Positions 17,303 to 26,764 of a stretch of 64,000 nucleotides of DNA are shown one piece after another (within the stretch, counting starts at the first letter, position 1; each line of letters starts with the position of its first letter). The translations under genes were made by a program, and so were the position numbers. The DNA is from Volucribacter amazonae (lineage in GTDB: Bacteria; Pseudomonadota; Gammaproteobacteria; Enterobacterales; Pasteurellaceae). The stretch lies in the NCBI RefSeq assembly GCF_029783845.1, contig NZ_LWID01000001.1, positions 124,001-188,000 on the forward strand, written 5' to 3'. The notes under the pieces are model-generated. The model ran no database searches and was not told the DNA's origin. It saw only the letters and a program-made list of their open reading frames with translations.

Positions 17303-18433
17303 ATGGCTTACACAACCTTCTCCCAAATCAAAAACGATCAACTAAAAGAACCTATGTTCTTTGGGCAAAATGTCAATGTCGCTCGCTATGATCAACAAAA
17401 ATACGAAACCTTTGAAAAACTGATTGAAAAACAGCTTTCCTTTTTCTGGCGACCAGAAGAAGTGGACGTTTCACAAGATCGCATTGATTATGCTAGTTTA
17501 CCAGAACATGAGAAACATATTTTTATCAGTAATTTAAAGTATCAAACACTACTTGATTCAATCCAAGGACGTAGCCCCAATGTTGCTTTACTGCCAGTGG
17601 TTTCTATTCCTGAATTAGAAACTTGGATTGAAACTTGGACATTCTCTGAAACTATTCATTCTCGTTCCTACACCCATATTATTCGTAATATCGTTAATGA
17701 TCCCTCAGTCGTCTTTGATGATATAGTGACCAATGAAGAAATTATCAAACGAGCCAAAGATATTTCCGCCTACTATGATGATTTTATTCGTGATACGCAA
17801 CTTTATACCCTCTATGGCGAAGGTACTTATACTGTTGACGGACAACAATGCGTGGTTAGCTTACGCAATCTAAAACGCCAATTATACCTCTGTTTAATGA
17901 GCGTTAATGCTCTAGAAGCCATTCGTTTTTATGTTTCCTTTGCCTGTTCTTTTGCTTTTGCTGAACGCAAACTAATGGAAGGCAATGCCAAAATCATCAA
18001 ATTTATTGCCCGAGATGAAGCCTTGCACTTAACAGGAACTCAGCATATTTTAAATATTATGGCATCAGGGCAAGATGATCCTGAAATGGCTGAAATTGCT
18101 GAAGAATGTCGCCAAGAGGCTTATGAGCTTTTTGTTGCTGCTGCTGAACAAGAAAAAGAATGGGCAGATTATTTATTTAAAGATGGATCAATGATCGGCT
18201 TGAACAAGGATATTTTAGTGCAATATGTTGAATATATTACCAATATCCGTATGCAAGCCGTAGGATTACCATTGCCGTTCAAAACCCGATCTAATCCTAT
18301 CCCTTGGATCAATGCGTGGCTAGTATCAGATAATGTACAAGTTGCCCCACAAGAAGTTGAAGTCAGCTCTTATTTAGTTGGGCAAATTGACGCTAAAGTT
18401 GATGCGAATGATTTTGGGGATTTTGACTTATAA
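17303..18433 (+). CDS. nrdB: Ribonucleotide reductase class Ia, beta subunit
   Basis: Carries the diiron-tyrosyl radical cofactor for aerobic dNTP synthesis with NrdA. Iron ligands and radical site are visible: SLPEHEKHIF (Asp/Glu region), SETIHSRSYTHIIRN with the radical Tyr, and IARDEALHLTGTQH. The C-terminal tail VGQIDAKVDANDFGDFDL is the NrdA-docking peptide. ATG 17303 (M-A-Y-T-T-F, AAGGA upstream) is chosen over 17276; 376 residues. Odd point: nrdA, normally directly upstream, is not in the window; asnS occupies that place. Confidence 0.97.
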   Translation: MAYTTFSQIKNDQLKEPMFFGQNVNVARYDQQKYETFEKLIEKQLSFFWRPEEVDVSQDRIDYASLPEHEKHIFISNLKYQTLLDSIQGRSPNVALLPVVSIPELETWIETWTFSETIHSRSYTHIIRNIVNDPSVVFDDIVTNEEIIKRAKDISAYYDDFIRDTQLYTLYGEGTYTVDGQQCVVSLRNLKRQLYLCLMSVNALEAIRFYVSFACSFAFAERKLMEGNAKIIKFIARDEALHLTGTQHILNIMASGQDDPEMAEIAEECRQEAYELFVAAAEQEKEWADYLFKDGSMIGLNKDILVQYVEYITNIRMQAVGLPLPFKTRSNPIPWINAWLVSDNVQVAPQEVEVSSYLVGQIDAKVDANDFGDFDL

Positions 18434-18473
18434 AAATAATTTTAAAATACACCGCACTTTTGTGTGCCTAAAA

Positions 18474-18509
18474 CACACCTTAATACCTCTCTAAGGATAT
18501 TAAGGTGTG
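18474..18509. terminator. Hairpin between convergent nrdB and rlmKL
   Basis: CACACCTTAAT (18474-18484) pairs with ATTAAGGTGTG (18499-18509). No strong U-tract follows, but it lies between convergent genes. An uptake signal (18451-18459) precedes it. Confidence 0.5.
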
Positions 18510-18516
18510 AACTCGC

Positions 18517-20670
18517 CTACTTATCAAGATGAAGCCTTGTTATCAACCAACAATTATGAATATGTTTATTGCGTTGAAAATCTAATGGTAAGGTTTTATC
18601 GGAAATTTCTACAGCATTAACGCCTAATTCAGCGAGTTTATCCTGTTGCATTTTAAAGCCACGCTTATTATTGGAAAAGACAATAGTTCCTTGCGTTCTA
18701 AGCAGAGGCAATAATTTGGTGATTAATTTTATATGATCACGTTGTACGTCCCAGCTATCTTCCATACGTTTAGAATTGGAAAAAGTTGGCGGATCAACAA
18801 AAATTAGGTCAAATTGTCGTTGTGCCTTATCTAGCCATTGTAAGCAATCCGCTTGAATTAATTTATGTTGTGTACCTTGAATATCATTTAACAATAAATT
18901 CTGTTCCGCCCAATTTAGATAGGTGTTTGACATATCAACGGTGGTAGTGGATTTTGCTCCTGCTAATGCAGCATGCACTGTCGCCGATCCTGTGTAAGCA
19001 AATAAATTAAGGAAGTCCTTACCCTTTGCCATTTCGCCAACCATTTTTCGGGTTAAGCGATGATCCAAAAATAATCCAGTATCTAAATAATCGGTTAAAT
19101 TAACCCATAATTTCGCCCCATATTCATGCACATAAAAGTAATCTCCTTGATGAGCAAGACGTTCGTACTGGTTATTTCCCTTTTGCTTTTGTCGTACTTT
19201 TAACACTAATTTATTGGTTTCTATCCCAGTAACTTGTAAGGTTGCGGTTACCGCATCAAGTAAACGCTGACGGGCTTTATTTTCATCGATATTTTTAGGT
19301 GGGGCATATTCTTGAATCACAATATGATCAGCATAACGATCCACCGCTAAATTATAATCTGGCAAATCCGCATCATATAAACGATAGGCATCAAGCCCTT
19401 GTTGTTTTGCCCATTTTTCAATTTTTTTGCTATTTTTTTGTAAACGGTTAGCAAAATCCTGTGCCACCTTAGGTGCTTGTGCTGATGATTGTGGCAAGGC
19501 TTCGCTGTCATTAAGTGGAGAAGTGCGGTCAGAAATTTGATAATTTTTTTGTACACAATCCAACGGCCCATTTTTTGCTTTAAATTGGCGATAAGAACGC
19601 AAACGTAAACAATCTAATAAGCTCGGTTCTGCACTAAAAATAGAGACATTCCATTGTGGAAATTGTTGTTTTAGGCGTTCTCCCAAAACAGAATACAAGG
19701 CAATTAATGCTGGGGTTGTTCCAAGACGTTCTCCATAAGGCGGATTACAAATCAAGGTTCCCTTTTGTTCTGTGGGTAAGGGATTGGTTAGTCTTGCAAT
19801 ATCTGCTTGCTGAAATTGGATCAAATGGGCTACTCCAGCTTGTTTGGCGTTACGCTGTGCTTTCTTTAAGACATTTTTATCAAGATCAAAACCATAAAAA
19901 TGCCCTTTAGAAGTCACTTGAGCTTGTTCTGCTTGTGCTATTGCCTCGTTTTTAACCTGTTGCCAAACTTGTGGGTTATGCTCAAACCAATGGTCAAATC
20001 CCCAATGTAGGCGATATAATTGTGGGGCAATATTCCCTTGCATTTGCGCCGCCTCAATCAATAATGTACCTGAACCACACATAGGATCAATCAATGGCGT
20101 GCCTTTTTGCCAACCTGAACGCAATATAATGGCACTTGCGAGGGTTTCTTTTAAGGGGGCTTTGCCTGTTTCTTCACGATAACCACGTAAATGTAAGGCA
20201 TTACCACTGAGATCTAAGGACACCACCATATTTTCACGATGAAGATAAACATGGATACGAATATCGGGGCTATCTTTATCTACTTCAGGTCTTGCTTTAC
20301 CTTGACGAGTGAAATAATCCACAATGCCGTCTTTTACACGCATTGCACCAAATTGAGTATGACGAATATCTTGATTTGTGCCATTAAAATCAACCACAAA
20401 ACGTGAACGTTCATCAAAAATTGTTGACCAAGGTTGACTCACAATGGTGGAATATAAATCTAATTCAGAGTAAATTTTGCTTGTTACCAGAGGTAATAAT
20501 ATTCTTGATGCTAATCTTGACCAAAGTAAGGTGCGATATAAAGTATAGTCATTGGCAGAAAAATGAACGCCACCTTGAACAACTCGGCATTGTTCAGCGC
20601 CAAGCTCCATTAATTCGGCTTTTAATAATTCTTCAAAACCACGAGCTGTGGTTGCAAATAAAGATCTCAT
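18517..20670 (-). CDS. rlmKL: Bifunctional 23S rRNA methyltransferase RlmKL
   Basis: The N-terminal half methylates G2445 (m2G), the C-terminal half G2069 (m7G) of 23S rRNA. The 717 residues show an N-terminal THUMP region (LYRTLLWSRLASRIL), the first Rossmann methyltransferase with DPMCGSGTLLIEAA and the NPPYGERLG motif, a linker with a run of Gln/Lys, and the second methyltransferase with NLFAYTGSATVHAA, VDMSNTYLNWA and FVDPPTFSNSKRM. Length is near the E. coli protein. An uptake signal at 19521 falls in the linker. It is transcribed alone; a full repeat lies just upstream of its start. Confidence 0.96.
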   Translation of the reverse strand: MRSLFATTARGFEELLKAELMELGAEQCRVVQGGVHFSANDYTLYRTLLWSRLASRILLPLVTSKIYSELDLYSTIVSQPWSTIFDERSRFVVDFNGTNQDIRHTQFGAMRVKDGIVDYFTRQGKARPEVDKDSPDIRIHVYLHRENMVVSLDLSGNALHLRGYREETGKAPLKETLASAIILRSGWQKGTPLIDPMCGSGTLLIEAAQMQGNIAPQLYRLHWGFDHWFEHNPQVWQQVKNEAIAQAEQAQVTSKGHFYGFDLDKNVLKKAQRNAKQAGVAHLIQFQQADIARLTNPLPTEQKGTLICNPPYGERLGTTPALIALYSVLGERLKQQFPQWNVSIFSAEPSLLDCLRLRSYRQFKAKNGPLDCVQKNYQISDRTSPLNDSEALPQSSAQAPKVAQDFANRLQKNSKKIEKWAKQQGLDAYRLYDADLPDYNLAVDRYADHIVIQEYAPPKNIDENKARQRLLDAVTATLQVTGIETNKLVLKVRQKQKGNNQYERLAHQGDYFYVHEYGAKLWVNLTDYLDTGLFLDHRLTRKMVGEMAKGKDFLNLFAYTGSATVHAALAGAKSTTTVDMSNTYLNWAEQNLLLNDIQGTQHKLIQADCLQWLDKAQRQFDLIFVDPPTFSNSKRMEDSWDVQRDHIKLITKLLPLLRTQGTIVFSNNKRGFKMQQDKLAELGVNAVEISDKTLPLDFQRNKHIHNCWLITRLHLDK

Positions 20671-20676
20671 AGTAGT

Positions 20677-20781
20677 TATAATCGTTTCAATTTAAAATAA
20701 GACAAGGCACTACGCCAAAAATAGTACAAAGAATACAAAAGGCGTGCCAACGCTGTGTTATTTTAAAGTGGAACGGCTATA
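20677..20781. repeat. Correia-like repeat, full length (105 bp)
   Basis: Begins TATAATCGTTTCAATTTAAA and ends TTTTAAAGTGGAACGGCTATA. It sits 6 bases upstream of the rlmKL start, where it could influence the promoter. The rest of the 197-bp gap to asmA is AT-rich with no feature I can name. Confidence 0.85.
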
Positions 20782-20867
20782 TTCTCAATAAAAAATCCGT
20801 TTATTGGCTATTATATAATAAGTTTTTTATTGTATCCGTAGACAAGCGAAACGGCAAAATATCCCTT

Positions 20868-22055
20868 TTAACGTAAATGCCGTTTTAGCATTTGCTTAAG
20901 GTTATTGCGTAACTCTTTATCCATTTCAATTTTATATTGTGGCGAATGACAATCGCCAAAAAAATGAATAGGTAAACGTAAGGTTGAATATTTGGGCTGA
21001 TTAAGAGTTAAATGAGCCTGAAAATCACATTGCCCATTCAACAATCCCACTTCGCCTAACCCTGTTAATTGTAACGCTGAGGTTTGAATCGCCAAATCTT
21101 TTACCCATAATTTTTGCTGATCCCAAACCAAATATGCTCGCCCTATATCAAAATCTGTATTAATTTGCTGGCGAGCAAGCTGTTGTTCATCATAATTAAT
21201 AGGGAAATATTGTGCCATTAAATTGAATAAGTTAATCCCATTAATTTTGCCTTGATAAATCTCAAAGGATAATTCACCTATGGGTAGTCTAGCATTCTCA
21301 AATTGTAAAAACCCTGTTAATTTTCCTTTTCCTGTAAGAATTGAACGAATATCCAAGGTTGCCCAAAAAGCATAAATATCCACATTTTCGCCTACTAAAG
21401 CATAGCCCTTTTGCTGACGATAAAAATCAATATTACCCTGCTGTGAACGGAAATAAATGCGAGATGGTAAATATTGAATTGCTACCTTCTCTAAGGTTGC
21501 CTGATTAATCTCTAATTCATCAGCATAAAATTGATAGCCTTGTGGCTGTTTTATAAACCATTTTCCTCTTACCAAATGAAATTGATAAGGTTGCTTTTTA
21601 TAAATAAAACGTCCTTGTGTCGCAAAATCCCCTTGATTTATTGTGGACGAAAATAACTCGGTTAAAAAAAGTGCGGTGGGTTTTAGGATTAAATTTATGT
21701 TCTCAACGGGATCTGAGGCATTATGCTGAGAGGAAAACAATTTGCCATTAATTATATGGATCTGATCAACTTTGATCTGGTTTTGCAATAAGGAAAAGAA
21801 ATCAATTTGTAATTCAATACGAGGAATATCAACCTGCCAAGGTGTCAGCAAGGGCGGTTGAATTTTAACATTTTCTGCCACCAACGCCAGTGGGAAAAAT
21901 TGAAGACTTAAATTCGGCGAGGATACAACGATTTGTTGATGTTGCAATGCCTCAGCCAGATCCGCTTTGAGGTTTTGTACTTTAATATAAAACAAAGTTA
22001 TTACTATACAAACTAAACCTACAAATAGAGCAATAACTTTTTTCATTTTAGACAA
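20868..22055 (-). CDS. asmA: AsmA-family protein, short form
   Basis: AsmA-like proteins are inner-membrane-anchored, largely periplasmic beta-rich bridges linked to outer-membrane lipid homeostasis. Here 395 residues begin with one N-terminal membrane helix (VIALFVGLVCIVITLFYIKV, residues 7-26), and the rest is soluble beta-rich sequence ending with a basic segment. E. coli AsmA is about 617 residues, so this is a shortened version; the C-terminal AsmA region (GLGEVGLLNGQCDFQAHLTL) is recognisable. It is the last gene of udk-dcd-asmA, 6 bases after dcd, the same neighbours as in E. coli. An uptake signal lies within it (21669). Confidence 0.72.
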   Translation of the reverse strand: MSKMKKVIALFVGLVCIVITLFYIKVQNLKADLAEALQHQQIVVSSPNLSLQFFPLALVAENVKIQPPLLTPWQVDIPRIELQIDFFSLLQNQIKVDQIHIINGKLFSSQHNASDPVENINLILKPTALFLTELFSSTINQGDFATQGRFIYKKQPYQFHLVRGKWFIKQPQGYQFYADELEINQATLEKVAIQYLPSRIYFRSQQGNIDFYRQQKGYALVGENVDIYAFWATLDIRSILTGKGKLTGFLQFENARLPIGELSFEIYQGKINGINLFNLMAQYFPINYDEQQLARQQINTDFDIGRAYLVWDQQKLWVKDLAIQTSALQLTGLGEVGLLNGQCDFQAHLTLNQPKYSTLRLPIHFFGDCHSPQYKIEMDKELRNNLKQMLKRHLR

Positions 22056-22061
22056 CCTTAA

Positions 22062-22646
22062 TTATTGATCTTCATTAATTCGGCTTGCTACTGCCGCTTG
22101 CTGATTTTTATATTTAGCATCAGAACGGCGATTATAAGGTCTTGCCGCTTCGCCACTTAGCACCTCAAAACTTAACGCTCCAATCACCATATTAGGGCGT
22201 AAGGCTAATGGCAACTTACCTGAATTATAAAATTCAAGCACAATTTTACCCTCCCAACCGGGATCAATACGGTGTGCTGTTACATGCACCATTAAACCTA
22301 AACGAGCCAATGATGAACGACCATCAAGCCAACCAATAATATTGGCAGGCAATTTTACTGACTCAAGGGTGGTGGCAAGGGCTAATGTGCCAGGGTGCAA
22401 GAAAAAGGCCTGATTATCCTCAATAATAATTTCTTCGCTCATAACTAAATCTAATTGAGCTGCCACTTCTTCTTTTGGCCCACTTAAATCAAGATAAGGG
22501 GCAGAATATTCTTTGAATACACGAAAAGAGTTGCCTAAACGAACATCAATGGTTGCACCATTGATCTTGTCATTGCTTGGACGTGGAGTAAGGGAAATTA
22601 AACCTTGTTCTAAATAACGTTCAATATCGGTATCACATAATCGCAT
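22062..22646 (-). CDS. dcd: dCTP deaminase
   Basis: Converts dCTP to dUTP, the main route to thymidylate in enterobacteria. The 194 residues contain the family motifs GATIDVRLGNSFRVF, the LHPGTLALATT block, the active-site segment LDGRSSLARLGLMVHVTAHRIDPGWEG (Arg and Glu involved in catalysis) and the GEAARPYN tail. It forms homotrimers. It lies 12 bases downstream of udk. Confidence 0.97.
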   Translation of the reverse strand: MRLCDTDIERYLEQGLISLTPRPSNDKINGATIDVRLGNSFRVFKEYSAPYLDLSGPKEEVAAQLDLVMSEEIIIEDNQAFFLHPGTLALATTLESVKLPANIIGWLDGRSSLARLGLMVHVTAHRIDPGWEGKIVLEFYNSGKLPLALRPNMVIGALSFEVLSGEAARPYNRRSDAKYKNQQAAVASRINEDQ

Positions 22647-22658
22647 TTCTCCCTCCCA

Positions 22659-23306
22659 TTAATCCGCTAATAAGTGCATAATTTGCGCTTTCAAAATATT
22701 AATGGCAATTCTATTTTTACCGCCTTTAGGCACAATAATATCCGCATATTGCTTAGATGGCTCAATGAATTGTAAAAACATTGGGCGTACTGTTTTACGA
22801 TATTGTTCAACCACGGATTCTAATGAACGTCCACGTTCTTGCATATCACGTTGCAAACGGCGAATAAAACAAATATCCAAAGGAGCATCAACAAATACAG
22901 AAACATTGACTTCCTTACGGATACGTTCATCGGTAAGCAATAATATTCCCTCTAAAATAATAATTTTCTTTGGCTCAAAATGATTGACTTTCCCTGTTCG
23001 AGTATGTTCAACGTAACTATACTCTGGAATATCTACCGCTTGCCCATTTTTTAAGGCTTGTAAATGGCTAATCAATAAATCACGATCCATTGAATTAGGG
23101 TGATCGTAATTAGTTTTAATGCGTTCTTCAAAAGCTAAATGGCTTTGATCTTTATAATAACTGTCTTCAGAAATAATCCCAATTTCCTCACAACCTAACT
23201 CATCACAAAGCTCACGATGAATGGTTGAAGCAATTAGGCTTTTACCTGAGGCGGAAGCACCTGCAATAGCAATAATCACACAAGAAGGCGTAGTAGAACT
23301 CGGCAT
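22659..23306 (-). CDS. udk: Uridine kinase
   Basis: Phosphorylates uridine and cytidine in pyrimidine salvage. The P-loop is GASASGKS, followed by EDSYYKDQSHL, TNYDHPNSMD and YSYVEHTR, all as in E. coli Udk; RPMFLQFIEPSKQYADIIVP and GGKNRIAI close the protein. ATG 23306 is preferred to 23318 because a GGAAA stands 7 bases before it and its N-terminus aligns with known Udk; 215 residues. It is first in udk-dcd-asmA and is divergent from afuA. Confidence 0.95.
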   Translation of the reverse strand: MPSSTTPSCVIIAIAGASASGKSLIASTIHRELCDELGCEEIGIISEDSYYKDQSHLAFEERIKTNYDHPNSMDRDLLISHLQALKNGQAVDIPEYSYVEHTRTGKVNHFEPKKIIILEGILLLTDERIRKEVNVSVFVDAPLDICFIRRLQRDMQERGRSLESVVEQYRKTVRPMFLQFIEPSKQYADIIVPKGGKNRIAINILKAQIMHLLAD

Positions 23307-23405
23307 ACATTTTTCCATTAATAATCATTTGTCCTGAATTATAAAGAAAAAATCGGGGTTTGGCAGTAAGAAAATTGCTTTTTTACGCAATCACATTTCA
23401 TTTTC

Positions 23406-23421
23406 TGTGAAATAACTCACA
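23406..23421. promoter_or_regulatory. CRP binding site upstream of afuABC
   Basis: TGTGAAATAACTCACA is a perfect match to TGTGA-N6-TCACA. Its centre (23413.5) lies 41.5 bases upstream of the start site expected from the -10 TACAAT at 23443-23448, the classic class-II CRP position. No recognisable -35 is needed in such promoters. Binding in the udk direction is also possible. Confidence 0.75.
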
Positions 23422-23442
23422 TTATTTCTTTTTCAATTTGTT

Positions 23443-23448
23443 TACAAT
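23443..23448 (+). promoter_or_regulatory. -10 element of the afuABC promoter
   Basis: TACAAT, 52 bases before the afuA start codon and correctly spaced from the CRP site. Confidence 0.55.
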
Positions 23449-23500
23449 GCCAAAACATTTCTCCTGTTAAATAACCTATTAACTTAAGTAAGGACAAGTT

Positions 23501-24538
23501 ATGAAATTCAACGCATTATCCTGTCTAGTCGCTTCTGCAGTTTTTACGACGTTATTTTCGCCATCTAATGCCCATGCTGCTGGGCGTTTAGTTGTCTATT
23601 GTAGTGCCACCAATATTATGTGTGAAACACAAACAAAAGCCTTTGGCGAAAAATATAAGGTTAGAACCTCTTTTATTCGCAATGGTTCTGGTAGCACTTT
23701 TGCGAAAATTGAAGCGGAGAAAAATAATCCGCAAGCTGATGTTTGGTATGGAGGTACACTAGATCCTCATTCACAAGCTGGAGAATTAGGGTTATTGCAA
23801 GCCTATCGCTCTCCGATGGTAGATCAAATTGTTCCACAATTCCAAGATCCTGCCAAAATAAAAGGGAATTTATCTTCCGTTACCTATATGGGTATTCTCG
23901 GTTTTGGTGTCAACACCGAAAGGTTAAAGAAATTAGGCATTGAAAAATTACCACAATGCTGGAAAGATTTAACCGATCCACGCTTAAAACAAGAAATACA
24001 AATAGCAGACCCACAAAGTTCAGGTACAGCTTATACAGCCATCGCAACCTTTACTCAGCTTTGGGGCGAAGAACAAGCATTTAACTATTTTCGTCAGCTA
24101 CACCCCAATATTTCTCAATATACAAAATCAGGTATTACACCTTCTCGTAGTGCCGCTCGTAGTGAAGCCACAATAGGCATTGGTTTTTTACATGACTATG
24201 CTTTAGAAAAAGAAAAAGGTGCACCACTTGAATTAATCGTACCTTGTGAAGGCACTGGCTATGAACTCGGTGGTGTCAGTATTTTAAAAGGGGCGAGAAA
24301 TCTTGAAAATGCAAAATTATTTGTTGATTTTGTGCTTTCAAAAGAGGGGCAAGAGTTAGCTTGGCAAAAAGGGGAAGCACACCAAATTTTAGTCAATACT
24401 ACTGCAGAACAATCACCTAACGCTTTTGATCCATTACAATTAAACTTAATTAATTATGATTTTGAGAAATTTGGTTCAGCCGATGAACGTAAACGTTTAA
24501 TTGAAAAATGGGTAAATGATGTAAAATTAGCAAAATAA
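23501..24538 (+). CDS. afuA: Periplasmic binding protein AfuA (hexose-phosphate/iron-type ABC importer)
   Basis: Periplasmic solute receptor of a ferric-type ABC importer. Once called a ferric transporter, AfuA of Actinobacillus pleuropneumoniae was later shown to bind phosphorylated sugars such as glucose-6-phosphate. The 345 residues start with a signal peptide (cleavage near NAHA-AGRLVVYCS). The mature domain shows the fold-typical QADVWYGGTLDPHSQAGELG and PQSSGTAYTAIATF. The adjacent CRP site and absence of a visible Fur box favour the sugar role. It is first in afuABC. Confidence 0.88.
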   Translation: MKFNALSCLVASAVFTTLFSPSNAHAAGRLVVYCSATNIMCETQTKAFGEKYKVRTSFIRNGSGSTFAKIEAEKNNPQADVWYGGTLDPHSQAGELGLLQAYRSPMVDQIVPQFQDPAKIKGNLSSVTYMGILGFGVNTERLKKLGIEKLPQCWKDLTDPRLKQEIQIADPQSSGTAYTAIATFTQLWGEEQAFNYFRQLHPNISQYTKSGITPSRSAARSEATIGIGFLHDYALEKEKGAPLELIVPCEGTGYELGGVSILKGARNLENAKLFVDFVLSKEGQELAWQKGEAHQILVNTTAEQSPNAFDPLQLNLINYDFEKFGSADERKRLIEKWVNDVKLAK

Positions 24539-24558
24539 TTAATGAATAAACAAATAGT

Positions 24559-24580
24559 TAAGGCGATATTTATCGCCTTA
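24559..24580 (+). terminator. Intergenic hairpin between afuA and afuB
   Basis: AAGGCGAT (24560-24567) pairs with ATCGCCTT (24572-24579), followed by an AT-rich run with TTTTT. It may partly terminate or stabilise the afuA message, giving more binding protein than permease. The afuA-afuB gap is 132 bp. Confidence 0.55.
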
Positions 24581-24670
24581 TTTAATATAAAATTTTTATT
24601 ATTAAGATATTTAATCAATACAAAATAACATTTAGAATATTCAAATAATTTATTGTTACTCGGAGTTGTT

Positions 24671-26740
24671 ATGCAAAAACCAATTTCAAATGCCATATCA
24701 ATATTTAATGCTAATCTATTTTGGATAATATTTGCTCTACTTGGTTTTATTTTCCTTCCTTCTATGGCATTACATTATGGTTTTAGTGAGTCCACCTCTG
24801 AGGAAATCTATCAAGCAATGGGTTGGAGTTCGTTTAATCTAAGCTGGGTATGGTTTGCTTTATTATCTATATTCCCCATTCTTTCTATTACCACTAAATA
24901 TCAAGATAAATCTAAACAGGGCAAATATGAATTTATTCTTGCTATCAGTATTTTCCTGTTTATTTTTATTTCCGCCATTATTGAAAAAATCAATTTAGGC
25001 TACGCCATATTTATTCTGGTTATATCATTAATCGCCATTAGCACCAATGCCCTAGCGAAAATGAAAATAATGCAAGGCGATAAATTTATTCTTGCCTCCC
25101 TGATCAGCATTATTTTATTAATCTTCTTTTTTATTGTGTACCCTACTTTTGCTATCCTTATTTCGGTCTTTTATAACGGTTCTGAATTTGTACCTACCCA
25201 AGCCTTACAAATTATCCAGCAGCCTTATATCTTACGCATAATTATCAACTCGTTAAGTGTAGCTGGTACAACAGGGCTTTTAGCTACTATTTTTGGCTTA
25301 TTTTTTGCCTTATATACCACACGCATTGCTAAGCGTACCGCATTTATTGGTAAAGTGTTTTCCATTTTGCCCATCGTTACACCGCCCTTTGTAGTTGGAC
25401 TTGGCGTAACCCTAATGTTAGGGCGTTCAGGTTATGTAACCGAATATCTCGTTGATTATTTAGGCTTTAACAGCAACTGGTTATATGGTTTTACTGGTAT
25501 TGTCATCGCCCATACATTAGCATTAACCCCAATGTCATTTATGATCTTAGAAGGGGCGTTAAAATCCATTCATCCCTCAATAGAAGAGGCTTCTTATACC
25601 TTACGAGCCAACAGATACCAAACCTTTTTAGGCGTGATTTTTCCGCTATTAAAACCTGCACTGGCTAACTCATTTTTAGTGGTAACCATTCAATCTGTGG
25701 CGGATTTTAGTACCCCATTGGTACTAGGCGGAAGTTTTGATGTGATTTCCTCACAAATTTACTTTTATATCGCAGGTTCACAATTAGATTATGCCTCTGC
25801 CAGTACATTAGGCACATTATTATTAATTTTTTCCTTAGGTATTTTCATTATCCAATATGCTTGGATTGGCAACCGCTCTTATGTTACCGTTTCTGGAAAA
25901 TCTTATCGTGGCGATGTACAAGAACTCCCCTCTTTGATGAAATCCTTGATTAGCTTTATTTTAGCTTGTTGGGTTATTTTTAACGTTGCACTTTACGGCA
26001 GTATATTTTACGGTAGCTTTACCGTAAATTGGGGCGTAGATTACACCCTAACGCTCAAAAACTATATGATGTTGTTCGGACAAGGCTTTAACGATGGGGC
26101 TTGGCCTTCACTCATTCATACTGTCATTTTTGCCGCAACCGCTGCCCCTATTACTGCATTGTTTGGCTTACTTATTGCCTATATTACCGTCAGACGAGAA
26201 TTTAAAGGCAAGAAAACCTTAGAATTTCTCACGTTATTATCTTTCTCAGTGCCTGGCACGGTGGCTGGGGTTTCCTATATATTAGCCTTTAATGACGCCC
26301 CGATTTATCTCACAGGAACAGGCATTATCATTGTTTTATCAATGGTAATGCGTAATATGCCTGTGGGTATGCGAGCTGCCATTGCTGGGCTAGGTCAACT
26401 TGATAAATCATTAGATGAAGCCTCATTATCCTTAAAAGGAAGCTCATTTAAGACAATCCTCTTTGTGGTTTTACCTTTACTAAAACCTGCTTTAATTTCT
26501 GCCTTGGTAACCAGTTTCGTTCGGGCAATGACTACCGTCAGTGCCATTGTATTTTTAGTCACAGCGGATACTCGTGTTGCCACCTCATATATTCTTAATC
26601 GTGTGGAAGATGGCGAATATGGTATTGCTATCGCCTATGGCTCAATTTTAATTATCGTAATGATGGCAATTATCCTTTTCTTTGATTGGATCGTAGGGGA
26701 TAGCAGAATTGCTCGTTCAAAAGCGAAAAAACAACTCTAA
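24671..26740 (+). CDS. afuB: ABC importer permease AfuB (fused double permease)
   Basis: Inner-membrane subunit containing two permease halves in one chain; 689 residues. After an N-terminal hydrophobic extension, each half has an EAA-type ATPase-docking loop: SIEEASYTLRANRYQTFLGV with IFPLLKPAL, and SLDEASLSLKGSSFKTILFV with VLPLLKPAL. This duplicated form is usual for AfuB/FbpB-type proteins. ATG 24671, with CGGAG upstream, is chosen over 24653. It forms the importer with AfuA and AfuC. Confidence 0.9.
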   Translation: MQKPISNAISIFNANLFWIIFALLGFIFLPSMALHYGFSESTSEEIYQAMGWSSFNLSWVWFALLSIFPILSITTKYQDKSKQGKYEFILAISIFLFIFISAIIEKINLGYAIFILVISLIAISTNALAKMKIMQGDKFILASLISIILLIFFFIVYPTFAILISVFYNGSEFVPTQALQIIQQPYILRIIINSLSVAGTTGLLATIFGLFFALYTTRIAKRTAFIGKVFSILPIVTPPFVVGLGVTLMLGRSGYVTEYLVDYLGFNSNWLYGFTGIVIAHTLALTPMSFMILEGALKSIHPSIEEASYTLRANRYQTFLGVIFPLLKPALANSFLVVTIQSVADFSTPLVLGGSFDVISSQIYFYIAGSQLDYASASTLGTLLLIFSLGIFIIQYAWIGNRSYVTVSGKSYRGDVQELPSLMKSLISFILACWVIFNVALYGSIFYGSFTVNWGVDYTLTLKNYMMLFGQGFNDGAWPSLIHTVIFAATAAPITALFGLLIAYITVRREFKGKKTLEFLTLLSFSVPGTVAGVSYILAFNDAPIYLTGTGIIIVLSMVMRNMPVGMRAAIAGLGQLDKSLDEASLSLKGSSFKTILFVVLPLLKPALISALVTSFVRAMTTVSAIVFLVTADTRVATSYILNRVEDGEYGIAIAYGSILIIVMMAIILFFDWIVGDSRIARSKAKKQL

Positions 26741-26764
26741 TTTTGCGATAAAAGGTTCAATATT

